Assembly (NCBI GenBank): GCA_030263275.1
Contig: SZOR01000137.1
Coordinates: 1-9,215 of the forward strand
From: DSNY01 sp016861185
GTDB taxonomy: Bacteria > Pseudomonadota > Gammaproteobacteria > Burkholderiales > Burkholderiaceae_F
DNA length: 9,215 nt
Reading direction: 5' to 3'
Shown here: piece by piece, positions 1 through 6,068 of the stretch
Layout: each line of letters opens with the position of its first letter
Position numbering within the stretch: the stretch's first letter is position 1
Position numbers and translations under genes: made by a program
Notes under the pieces: generated by a model
Told to the model about the DNA's origin: nothing
The model's database searches: none
The model's input: only the letters and a program-made list of their open reading frames with translations

Positions 1-486
1 CCGCTCGACGGCTTCGGCTTCCTCGCGCCGAAGAAGGAAAACCCGCCCGTGCTCGGGTCGCTGTTTTCCAGCACGATGTTCGCGCACCGCGCGCCGGAGG
101 GCACCGTCGTGCTGACGACCTTCGTCGGCGGACGGCGCAATCCCGAGCTGGCGCAGGCGGCGGAAGGCGAAATCGCCGCCAGCGCGCAGCGCGCGCTCGC
201 GCAGTACGTCGGCGCTGCAGTCCCGCTGTGGAGCGTGGTGACGCGCTGGCCGCAGGCGATCCCGCAGTACACGCTCGGCCATCGCGAACGCATCGCCGCC
301 GTCGAGCGCACCGAGACAAGCGCCCCCGGCCTGTACTTCTGCGCCAACTGGCGCGGCGGCGTGTCGATCGGCGACTGCATCAAGTCGGGCCATGCGATGG
401 CGGAACGCGTCGACCGCGAACTCGGCGCGCTCGCATCGACGCGCGCAACGCAGACGAATCCGGTCGCGACTGCTGCACCCGCTTGA
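1..486 (+). CDS. hemY: Protoporphyrinogen oxidase, oxygen-dependent (HemY type), C-terminal part
   Basis: This is the C-terminal 161 residues of a gene that begins before the window, read in frame from base 1 to a TGA at 484-486. The enzyme is an FAD-dependent oxidase that converts protoporphyrinogen IX to protoporphyrin IX, the penultimate step of haem synthesis, usually at the inner membrane. Recognisable family segments are GFGFLAPKKE near the start, LFSSTMF, the VLTTFVGGRRNP strand, RWPQAIPQYTLGH, and near the end the FAD-contacting GLYFCANWRGGVSIGDCIKSG block (here about residues 114-134 of the fragment). The last 25 or so residues (ASTRATQTNPVATAAPA) are low in complexity and look like a non-conserved tail. 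The same family is often labelled hemG in Burkholderiales annotation; it is not the flavodoxin-like HemG of E. coli. The family call is firm and the symbol is a matter of nomenclature. Confidence 0.93.
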   Translation, partial: PLDGFGFLAPKKENPPVLGSLFSSTMFAHRAPEGTVVLTTFVGGRRNPELAQAAEGEIAASAQRALAQYVGAAVPLWSVVTRWPQAIPQYTLGHRERIAAVERTETSAPGLYFCANWRGGVSIGDCIKSGHAMAERVDRELGALASTRATQTNPVATAAPA

Positions 487-508
487 AGCGCCGGCACCGC
501 ACCCGCAT

Positions 509-539
509 CAACCGCTGCTTACCGCGGTTGCACTTTTTT
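509..539 (+). terminator. Probable intrinsic terminator of hemY
   Basis: Twenty-two bases after the hemY stop there is a perfect 7-bp stem, CAACCGC (509-515) with GCGGTTG (524-530), around an 8-nt loop. Three bases later a run of six T residues follows (534-539). In a genome this GC-rich a T6 run is unusual, and its placement after a stem directly downstream of a stop codon fits a rho-independent terminator. The 3-nt gap between stem and T run and the modest stem length make it less than certain. Confidence 0.55.
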
Positions 540-585
540 ACCGGCATGTCCGTCGACTCGGCGGCGAACTCGCCGTTAACGTGCC

Positions 586-602
586 CATGGGGTCGTCCCA
601 TG
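586..602. promoter_or_regulatory. Short inverted repeat upstream of the periplasmic-protein gene
   Basis: CATGGG (586-591) and CCCATG (597-602) are perfect 6-bp arms around a 5-nt spacer, ending 20 nt before the ATG at 623. It could be a dyad operator or a small hairpin in the 5' leader. I see no convincing -35/-10 pair in the 136-bp gap (487-622): TTGCAC at 528-533 resembles a -35 box but has no matching -10. The function is inference only. Confidence 0.25.
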
Positions 603-622
603 AACCGAGACAGGGAGTCGAG

Positions 623-1204
623 ATGAAACGCCAGATGCTTGCCGCGCTGATCGCCGCCGCCGTGTCGCCCGCCTTTGCGCAGACCGCCGCACCGGGGTAC
701 ACGCAACGCGACATCAACCAGGAAAAGCGCATCGAGCAGGGACTGCAGTCGGGGCAGTTGAACACGCGCGAGGCCGCGCGGCTGCAGGCCGAGCAGGCGC
801 GCATCGACAGGATGGAGTCGAACGCGCTGCGCGACGGCCAACTCACCGCGCAGGAGCGCGCGCGCATCAATGCGGCGCAGAACAAGGCGGGCGCCGACAT
901 CTACAAACAGAAGCACGACGCGCAGACCGGCGATCCGAACTCCGCCTCGTCGCGCCGCATGCAGGCCGACGTCCAGCGCAACATCAACCAGGAAAAACGC
1001 ATCCAGCAGGGCATGGCCTCGGGCGAGCTGACGAATCGCGAAGCCGCGCGGCTCGAAGCCGGCCAGGCGCGCGTCGGTCGCGCCGAAGCGCGCGCCGGCG
1101 CCGACGGCCATGTCGGCCCGCGCGAACAGGCCGGCATCCAGCACCGCCAGAACGTTCAGAGCAAGCGCATCCATCGGCAGAAGCACGACGGGCAGAGCAA
1201 GTAG
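623..1204 (+). CDS. Secreted/periplasmic protein with two tandem repeat units, function unknown
   Basis: This is a 193-residue protein. The ATG at 623 is chosen because AGGGAG lies 5 nt upstream and a clear Sec signal peptide follows: basic MKRQ, a hydrophobic LAALIAAAV core, and an AFA|Q cleavage site after residue 19. Longer in-frame starts upstream run through hemY and lack a signal. The mature protein is very hydrophilic, rich in Gln, Arg, Ala and Glu, probably helical. It consists of two copies of one unit, residues 30-104 and 120-193, offset by exactly 90 residues without gaps. Each copy starts with INQEKRI-QG, has SG-L--REAARL in the middle, a DG-----E loop (residues 71-79 and 161-169), and ends in QKHD. 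The SG-L--REA and DG-----E segments vaguely recall SHOCT-like or EF-hand-like turns, but no complete EF-hand is present. I recall similar unnamed proteins in Betaproteobacteria but know of no assigned function. It has its own leader after the hemY terminator and converges on comM. Confidence 0.85.
   Translation: MKRQMLAALIAAAVSPAFAQTAAPGYTQRDINQEKRIEQGLQSGQLNTREAARLQAEQARIDRMESNALRDGQLTAQERARINAAQNKAGADIYKQKHDAQTGDPNSASSRRMQADVQRNINQEKRIQQGMASGELTNREAARLEAGQARVGRAEARAGADGHVGPREQAGIQHRQNVQSKRIHRQKHDGQSK
711..1193 (+). repeat. Intragenic tandem duplication with 270-bp period
   Basis: The DNA coding for the two protein units of the periplasmic gene is a direct repeat with a period of exactly 270 bp. 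For example, ACATCAACCAGGAAAA occurs at 711 and again at 981. The first third of the unit is conserved at nucleotide level, whereas the distal part is conserved mainly in protein pattern. This points to an old duplication with unequal divergence. Confidence 0.8.
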
Positions 1205-1228
1205 TCGCCACGCCGAGGTGGCGCAATC

Positions 1229-1323
1229 GAAAACCGCCCTCGCCCCCTTTGCCAAAGGGGGGAACGCATCGCGCCGGTTCGCCGCACACCCCCCTTTCGT
1301 AAAGGGGGGCAGGGGGGGATTTC
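1229..1323. repeat. Palindromic repeat element with paired C5-6TTT/AAAG5-6 hairpins
   Basis: This 95-bp element lies in the 170-bp gap between two convergent genes. It contains a hairpin with a 9-bp stem at 1243-1261 (CCCCCTTTG-C-CAAAGGGGG) and another at 1289-1309 (CCCCCCTTT-CGT-AAAGGGGGG). The outer ends, from GAAAACCG at 1229 to GGGGATTTC at 1323, are themselves imperfect inverted repeats about 22 nt long with one indel, so the whole unit can fold on itself. It carries no gene. Short elements of this style are scattered between genes in many GC-rich proteobacteria; I class it as REP- or MITE-like by structure only. Its position suggests it may also end or stabilise transcripts from both sides, although no T-run follows. 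Confidence 0.75.
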
Positions 1324-1374
1324 AGCGGTGCTGAATCGGCAACGCTGCGGCAACCCGCGGCACCGGAACGGAAC

Positions 1375-2904
1375 CTACGTCTCCCGCAACGACCTTCGAT
1401 ACTGAATCGCCTCCGCGACATGCGCGGTGGCGAGTTCGTCGACGCCCTCCAGATCCGCGACCGTGCGCGACACCTTCAGCACGCGGTGGTACGCGCGCGC
1501 CGACCAGCCGAGCCGCACACTCGCGGCGTGCAGCAACTGCTTGACGGCGCCCTCGGGCTTGCACACGCGTTCGATCTCGGCCGCGGTCAGCGCGTCGTTC
1601 GGCTTGCCCTGGCGTTCGAGCGCGCGGTCGTAAGCACGCGCGACGCGCTCGGCGATGTAACGCGTCGGTTCGCCGTCGGGCATCTCGACCAGCTCGTCTT
1701 CGGTCAGCGAAGACACCTCGATACGCATGTCGATGCGGTCGAGCAGCGGCCCGCTGATGCGGTCCTGGTAGCGCGCGATCATGTCCGGCGTGCAGCGGCA
1801 CGCGATCGTCTTGTGGCCGTAGTAGCCGCAAGGGCAGGGGTTCATCGCGGCGATCAGCTGGAACTTCGCGGGGAAGTCGACCTGGCGCGCCGCGCGCGAG
1901 ATCGTGATGCGGCCGCTTTCCAGCGGCTCGCGCATCACTTCGAGCACGCGGCGGTCGAACTCGGGCAGCTCGTCGAGGAACAGCACGCCGTGGTGCGCGA
2001 GCGAGATTTCGCCCGGCATCGGATTGCTGCCGCCGCCGACGAGCGACACCGCACTTGCCGTGTGATGCGGCGAACGGAACATCCGCATCGCCCAGCGTTG
2101 CGTGGCGAACTGCCCGACCAGCGACAGCACCGCGGCAGATTCGAGCGCCTCGTCGGTCGTCATCGGCGGCAGGATGCCGGGGAAGCGCTGCGCGAGCATC
2201 GTCTTGCCGGTGCCCGGAGGGCCGACCATCAGCACGCTGTGCCCGCCGGCGGCAGCGATTTCGAGCGCGCGCTTGGCGGGCTTCTGACCCTTCACGTCGA
2301 AGAAGTCCGGATACGCCGGCGGCGTCAGCCGTACGGCCGCGCGGTGCGGCTCGATGCGCCGCGCCTGCGGATTGCCGGCCTCCGCTTCGAGATGCGCGAC
2401 GACCTGCAGCAGGTCCTTCGCCGGATAGATGCCGATGCCGCTGACGAGCGCCGCTTCGTCGGCGTTCTCCTTCGGCAGCACGAAGCCGCGCGGCGTCTGC
2501 GCGTGCGGCACCTTCGACACCGCGTAGGTCATCGCCAGCGTTCCGCGCACCGGCCGCAGCTCGCCGGTCAGCGACAGTTCGCCGACGAACTCGTAGCGGT
2601 CGAGCACGCGCTGCGTCAGTTGCCCGCTCGCGGCAAGGATGCCGAGGGCGATCGGCAGATCGAAGCGGCCCGACTCCTTCGGCAGATCGGCCGGCGCGAG
2701 ATTGACCGTGATCCGCCGCATCGGAAACTCGAACTTGCAGTTCTGGATCGCCGCGCGCACGCGCTCGCGCGACTCCTTGACCTCCGTGTCCGGCAGCCCG
2801 ACCAGCGTGAACGAAGGCAGCCCGTTCGCGAGATGAACCTCGACCGTCACCTCCGGCGCGAACATGCCGGACAGGCCGCGGCTGCGAACGACGGCGAGGG
2901 TCAT
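1375..2904 (-). CDS. comM: ComM/YifB family AAA+ ATPase (Mg-chelatase-like), branch-migration helicase
   Basis: This 509-residue protein is close to the family's usual length of about 505. ComM forms hexamers that drive branch migration and help integrate incoming single-stranded DNA during natural transformation, as shown for the Vibrio cholerae protein. The N-terminal Lon-protease-like domain (about 1-170) begins MTLAVVRSRGLSG and contains the family block TLVGLPDTEVKESRERV. The AAA+ domain has Walker A GPPGTGKT at 228-235 and Walker B VLFLDE at 307-312. A cysteine cluster follows, NPCPCG (C357, C359) with CRC (C369, C371), typical of the family. SGPLLDRID (384-392) supplies an arginine, and a Mg-chelatase C-terminal domain closes the protein. 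I prefer the ATG at 2904 because it gives the family N-terminus; an in-frame TTG at 2913 is less likely. No good Shine-Dalgarno sequence precedes it, and the leader is C-rich. It starts 49 nt after pelG on the same strand, so read-through is possible. Confidence 0.95.
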   Translation of the reverse strand: MTLAVVRSRGLSGMFAPEVTVEVHLANGLPSFTLVGLPDTEVKESRERVRAAIQNCKFEFPMRRITVNLAPADLPKESGRFDLPIALGILAASGQLTQRVLDRYEFVGELSLTGELRPVRGTLAMTYAVSKVPHAQTPRGFVLPKENADEAALVSGIGIYPAKDLLQVVAHLEAEAGNPQARRIEPHRAAVRLTPPAYPDFFDVKGQKPAKRALEIAAAGGHSVLMVGPPGTGKTMLAQRFPGILPPMTTDEALESAAVLSLVGQFATQRWAMRMFRSPHHTASAVSLVGGGSNPMPGEISLAHHGVLFLDELPEFDRRVLEVMREPLESGRITISRAARQVDFPAKFQLIAAMNPCPCGYYGHKTIACRCTPDMIARYQDRISGPLLDRIDMRIEVSSLTEDELVEMPDGEPTRYIAERVARAYDRALERQGKPNDALTAAEIERVCKPEGAVKQLLHAASVRLGWSARAYHRVLKVSRTVADLEGVDELATAHVAEAIQYRRSLRET

Positions 2905-2917
2905 TGTCTGCAAGAGG

Positions 2918-2949
2918 GGGGAGTGCGCGGCATTCTATCGGCCGTCCCC
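2918..2949 (-). other. Hairpin in the pelG-comM gap
   Basis: On the minus strand, GGGGACGGC (2941-2949) can pair with GCCG (2928-2931) and TCCCC (2918-2922), with a 5-nt bulge and a 9-nt loop. No T-run follows, so it is not a standard intrinsic terminator. The loop holds TAGAAT (2932-2937), one base from a sigma70 -10 box, but no -35 partner stands at the right distance. It could weaken read-through from pelG, influence comM translation, or be accidental. Confidence 0.25.
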
Positions 2950-2953
2950 TGCG

Positions 2954-4333
2954 CTACGCGTTCCGCTGCAGCATGAAGGTGTGGTACTCGAGCTGCTCGA
3001 ACACGCGATCCATCACGATCAGGCCCGCCACGCAGACGATCAGCAGCGCGCCGGCGTAGCCGTAGCCGAACCACGCCGGGCCGAGCGCGAGCGTCGCGCC
3101 GGTGAACAGCGTGTTGAGCCCCAGGAACGCGGCGACCAGAAAGAGCGCGATGCGCCTCCGGTCGAGGTAGAAGAAGATGTTGAGGATGCCGAGCAGCACG
3201 ACCTGCATGCCGGCGCCGATCACCATCACGTGCAGCAGCGTCTCGTACAGCTCCGAGATGCCGAGCGCGCGCAGCAGCCCGGTGCCGGCGACGATCACCA
3301 GCAGCGCGGCGATCGTCTGGATCTTGACGATCTCGAAGATGCCGATGCGCGCGCTTTCGACCATGCCGTTGCGGTAGCGCTCGATCAGCGCGAGCGAGCC
3401 GCCGCTGCGGACCGCGTCGTAGTAGGCGTCGTAGTAGTCGACGAAGTCGGTCTCGAGCCGCAGCAGGAACACCGCCATGCCGGGGATGATCGACAGGTAC
3501 GCAAGGAAGATCGGCAGGTCGTAGATCAGCGAGGCGTTCAGCGGCCCGACGACGTTCTGCCCGGTCGGCGGCCAGTACCAGAACATGAACTTGTCGATCC
3601 AGATCGCGAGGTTGTACGCGAGCCCGATCCACATCAGGCTCTTGAAGTGCAGCTCGCGGCGGAAGAACTCGAACGACATGAAGCGGTCCGACGGGAACTC
3701 GCGGATCACGAGTCCCAGCATGCCCATCAGCAGCACGGCCTGCCCGAGCACGAAGCCGCCGAGCAGTCCGGCCAGCCCGAAGCCGTGCAGCGCGATCGAC
3801 GCCGCCACCGAGATGCCGTAGCCGATTCCGTACAGACCGACGATCGCCTTGTGCTGCTTCAGCCCCGACAGCAGCACGGTCGCGATCCAGATGTTCGACA
3901 TCAGTACGAGCCCCGCAACCATCAGCAGCCGGTACACGGGCGATTCCTTGTCGAACAGGAAGATGGCCGCCGCCAACCCCGCCAGCCCCGACACCCAGGT
4001 GACGGTGAGCAGCACCGCGTGGAAGTTCGGCAGCACGAGGTCGTTGCGCTTCTCGAACATGCGGTCGGCGACGAAACGCGTGTACGAAAGCTGGAACGGC
4101 CCGGTGAGGATCAGCGACAGCGCGATCAGATAGGTCACCGAAACCTGGAACTGCGTGACCGCGAACTTGGGGATCACGGTCGAGATCGTCAGCAGGCCGA
4201 CCGCGAGGATGCCGACGATCGACAGCACCCACGGCCCCGAGCCGATCACGCCCGCATAGCCGTACGCGCCGAGCAGGCTGAGCAGCGTGCCGCGCTTGAG
4301 GATGCGGCGGAGTTCGAATCCGATGCCGGCCAT
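2954..4333 (-). CDS. pelG: PelG, inner-membrane Pel polysaccharide transporter
   Basis: This 459-residue membrane protein is almost the length of Pseudomonas aeruginosa PelG (about 456). PelG belongs to the MOP/PST exporter superfamily and is thought to move the growing Pel polymer (a GalNAc-rich, partly deacetylated polysaccharide) across the inner membrane together with PelF, PelD and PelE. About 12 hydrophobic segments can be seen, around residues 25-50, 62-88, 104-126, 136-157, 163-185, 187-210, 233-253, 270-291, 336-355, 363-388, 394-417 and 424-441. The cytoplasmic start MAGIGFELRRILKRGT is characteristic of the family. The long polar loop at about 292-335 (LETDFVDYYDAYYDAVRSGG) is also typical. 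The ATG at 4333 is 6 nt after the pelF stop; AAGGA, 10 nt before the ATG, overlaps the end of pelF, which points to translational coupling. It is the last pel gene, and comM follows. Confidence 0.95.
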   Translation of the reverse strand: MAGIGFELRRILKRGTLLSLLGAYGYAGVIGSGPWVLSIVGILAVGLLTISTVIPKFAVTQFQVSVTYLIALSLILTGPFQLSYTRFVADRMFEKRNDLVLPNFHAVLLTVTWVSGLAGLAAAIFLFDKESPVYRLLMVAGLVLMSNIWIATVLLSGLKQHKAIVGLYGIGYGISVAASIALHGFGLAGLLGGFVLGQAVLLMGMLGLVIREFPSDRFMSFEFFRRELHFKSLMWIGLAYNLAIWIDKFMFWYWPPTGQNVVGPLNASLIYDLPIFLAYLSIIPGMAVFLLRLETDFVDYYDAYYDAVRSGGSLALIERYRNGMVESARIGIFEIVKIQTIAALLVIVAGTGLLRALGISELYETLLHVMVIGAGMQVVLLGILNIFFYLDRRRIALFLVAAFLGLNTLFTGATLALGPAWFGYGYAGALLIVCVAGLIVMDRVFEQLEYHTFMLQRNA

Positions 4334-4339
4334 GGCGTA

Positions 4340-6049
4340 TCAGTCCTTCGCTACCGCCGCGGCCACGGGCAGGGGCGTCGCGTGGATGGGGCACCCCTCT
4401 GCCCAACCCTCTCCCCCTTTCGGGGGCGAGGGCGCGGCGTCACCCTCTCCCCGCAAGCGGGGAGAGAGCTGGGGAGAGGGGCTCTCGTTCATCGCTCCCA
4501 TCGCCTCCTCGTACAACGCCTGATACGCCCCGAACATCCGCGCCTGCGTGTAGTAGCGCTCCACGCGTGCGATGCCTGCCGCAGCGGCCTGATGCCAGCG
4601 ATGCGGATCGGCGAGCAGTCGCACGGCCGCGTCCGCGAGCGCCTGCGGGTCGGCGATCTGAACGACTTCGCCGGCCGCGCCGAGCGCTTCGTCCTCGGGC
4701 CCGTGGCCGTAGACGAGCTGGCGGCACGAACCGACGTCGGTCGCCACACAGGGCACGCCCGCCGCGAAGCCTTCGAGCAGCACCAGCGGCAGCGCTTCGC
4801 TGATCGAGCTCAACACCACCAGCCCGATCTTCGGCAGCAGCTCGGGCACCTTCTGGAAGCCGAGAAACCTGACGTGCTCCTCGAGCTTCAGGCTTTCGAC
4901 CACGAGCCGGCATTCGCGCGCGTATTCGGCGTCCTCGTCTTCGGGGCCGGCGATCCACGCCTGCGCGTCCGGGATGCGCGCGACCACGCTGCGCATCGCG
5001 CGGATGAAGGTCTTCACGTCCTTGATCGGCACCACGCGGCCGATCAGGCACAGCACGGGCGGCGGATCGGCGGGGCGCTCGCCGCGCAGCTTCGCGAAGC
5101 GATCCAGGTCGATGCCGTTCGGGATGGCGAGCGTGCGTTCGGCCGGCGCGCCGTCGGCGATCTGGCGCTGCCGGTTCGCCTCGTACAGCGCGACGATGCG
5201 GTGCGACGCCGCGTAGCAGCTTCGCCCAAGCGCCTCGAAGAAGCGGATCCACAGATCCTTGAAGTACGCGACCTCGCCGCCTCTGCGCTCGAACACGCCG
5301 CGGTTGTCGCGGATCCACGTGCTCTGGAACAGGTCGATCTTCCGCTCCTTCGTGTAGATGCCGTGCTCGGACAGCAGCAGCGGCGCGCCCTGCGCGTGCC
5401 GCAGCAGCGCGCCGAGAAAGCCTGCGTAGCCCGTCGAGATCGTGTGCAGCACGCGCGCGCGCGGCGCACGGTCGGCGATCGCGAGCAGCCGCCACACGGG
5501 CGCGTGCATGATGCGCACCGTCCAGAAGTAGTCGACGAACGAGGGATCGGTGCAGCGCGCGCGGTAGTCGTCGGCGATGAGCTGCCACGAAGCGCGGCTG
5601 TGCAGGAACGCGCGTTCGTCGAGCGGGCCGCCGGTGCGCATCTGCGGCAGCAGCGCGGCGAACTCGCGTTCGATCGCCTGCCCCGCCAGCGCGGCGTCGC
5701 CGCGCGCCGCGCGCGCCTCGCGATAGCGCTCGTGCAGCGACCTCACGCGCGCGAAGGCCTCGGTGTTGCCGTCGGCCGCGGCGGGCTGGTAGTCCTCGCT
5801 CGCGTGCTCGTGCAGGTAGTGGCACTCGAGGTGCACGAGGTTGTCCGGCAGCGCGTACTTGATCTCGCCGTAGTCCGCGCGCCGGCTGCCGAGAAAGATC
5901 GCGCCGAAGCGCAACTGCGGAAAGCCCCGGATGATCTGGTTGACCCAGCTCGACACGCCGCCGGCGACGTACGGAAACGTGCCTTCGAGCAGCAGCAGCA
6001 CGTCGACGTTCGACGCGGTCGGAAAGTCCTGTCTGCCTGCGTCGCTCAT
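4340..6049 (-). CDS. pelF: PelF, cytoplasmic Pel glycosyltransferase (GT4) with a repeat-derived C-terminal tail
   Basis: This 569-residue protein is about 60 longer than P. aeruginosa PelF (about 507). PelF is the GT-B fold, GT4-family enzyme that polymerises Pel from UDP-sugar (UDP-GalNAc) in the cytoplasm and docks on PelD/PelE/PelG. The N-terminal domain shows the glycine-rich loop EGTFPYVAGGVSSWVNQII at 22-40 and LSEHGIYTKERKIDL at 226-240. The linker carries IPNGIDLDRF (309-318), followed by GRVVPIKDVKTFI (337-349). The catalytic E-x7-E pair is E418 and E426 in SEALPLVLLEGFAAG. The recognisable domain ends near residue 520 (ALYEEAMGAM). The remaining 48 or so residues are SPSP/RGEG/KGGEG-type sequence encoded by an 88-bp palindromic repeat and then a short Ala/Val end. 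The tail is not expected in the family and is probably dispensable. AAGGG stands 5 nt before the ATG, and the gene begins 19 nt after pelE. Confidence 0.95.
   Translation of the reverse strand: MSDAGRQDFPTASNVDVLLLLEGTFPYVAGGVSSWVNQIIRGFPQLRFGAIFLGSRRADYGEIKYALPDNLVHLECHYLHEHASEDYQPAAADGNTEAFARVRSLHERYREARAARGDAALAGQAIEREFAALLPQMRTGGPLDERAFLHSRASWQLIADDYRARCTDPSFVDYFWTVRIMHAPVWRLLAIADRAPRARVLHTISTGYAGFLGALLRHAQGAPLLLSEHGIYTKERKIDLFQSTWIRDNRGVFERRGGEVAYFKDLWIRFFEALGRSCYAASHRIVALYEANRQRQIADGAPAERTLAIPNGIDLDRFAKLRGERPADPPPVLCLIGRVVPIKDVKTFIRAMRSVVARIPDAQAWIAGPEDEDAEYARECRLVVESLKLEEHVRFLGFQKVPELLPKIGLVVLSSISEALPLVLLEGFAAGVPCVATDVGSCRQLVYGHGPEDEALGAAGEVVQIADPQALADAAVRLLADPHRWHQAAAAGIARVERYYTQARMFGAYQALYEEAMGAMNESPSPQLSPRLRGEGDAAPSPPKGGEGWAEGCPIHATPLPVAAAVAKD
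4394..4481. repeat. Palindromic repeat element embedded in the 3' end of pelF
   Basis: This 88-bp element has terminal inverted arms of 23 nt, 4394-4416 and 4459-4481, that match at 20 of 23 positions. Inside are two smaller hairpins. One is a perfect 10-bp stem, CTCTCCCCGC (4445-4454) with GCGGGGAGAG (4457-4466), around AA. The other pairs CCCTCTCCCCC (4407-4417) with GGGGGCGAGGG (4422-4432), with one mismatch. The layout (two hairpins inside long imperfect inverted ends) matches the element at 1229-1323, but the sequence is a different type. CCCTCTCCCC-rich units like this are common interspersed repeats in GC-rich proteobacteria. Here it is open in the pelF frame and is translated as roughly residues 523-552. 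Confidence 0.8.
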
Positions 6050-6068
6050 GTGATCCCTTTCGCGCCGG

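Noticed and set aside
600..626. An 8-codon leader-like frame (MNRDRESR) whose TGA overlaps the ATG of the periplasmic gene
   Set aside because: No ribosome site serves it, and the AGGGAG inside it correctly serves the main ATG at 623. The ATGA overlap can arise by chance.
380..1255. A minus-strand frame of 291 codons opposite the periplasmic-protein gene
   Set aside because: The apparent internal repetition merely mirrors the 270-bp duplication of the real gene; there is no ribosome site or signal sequence on that strand.
1205..1374. The two hairpins as CRISPR repeats or as a tRNA-like structure
   Set aside because: There are only two unequal hairpins, no regular spacers, and no tRNA arms; the outer inverted arms fit a single palindromic element better.
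2905..2913. A TTG start three codons upstream for comM
   Set aside because: The family N-terminus begins at the ATG at 2904, and no better ribosome site favours TTG.
1420..2976. A plus-strand frame of 518 codons opposite comM
   Set aside because: Arg/Ala-rich composition without motifs; the opposite strand encodes a full ComM with Walker motifs.
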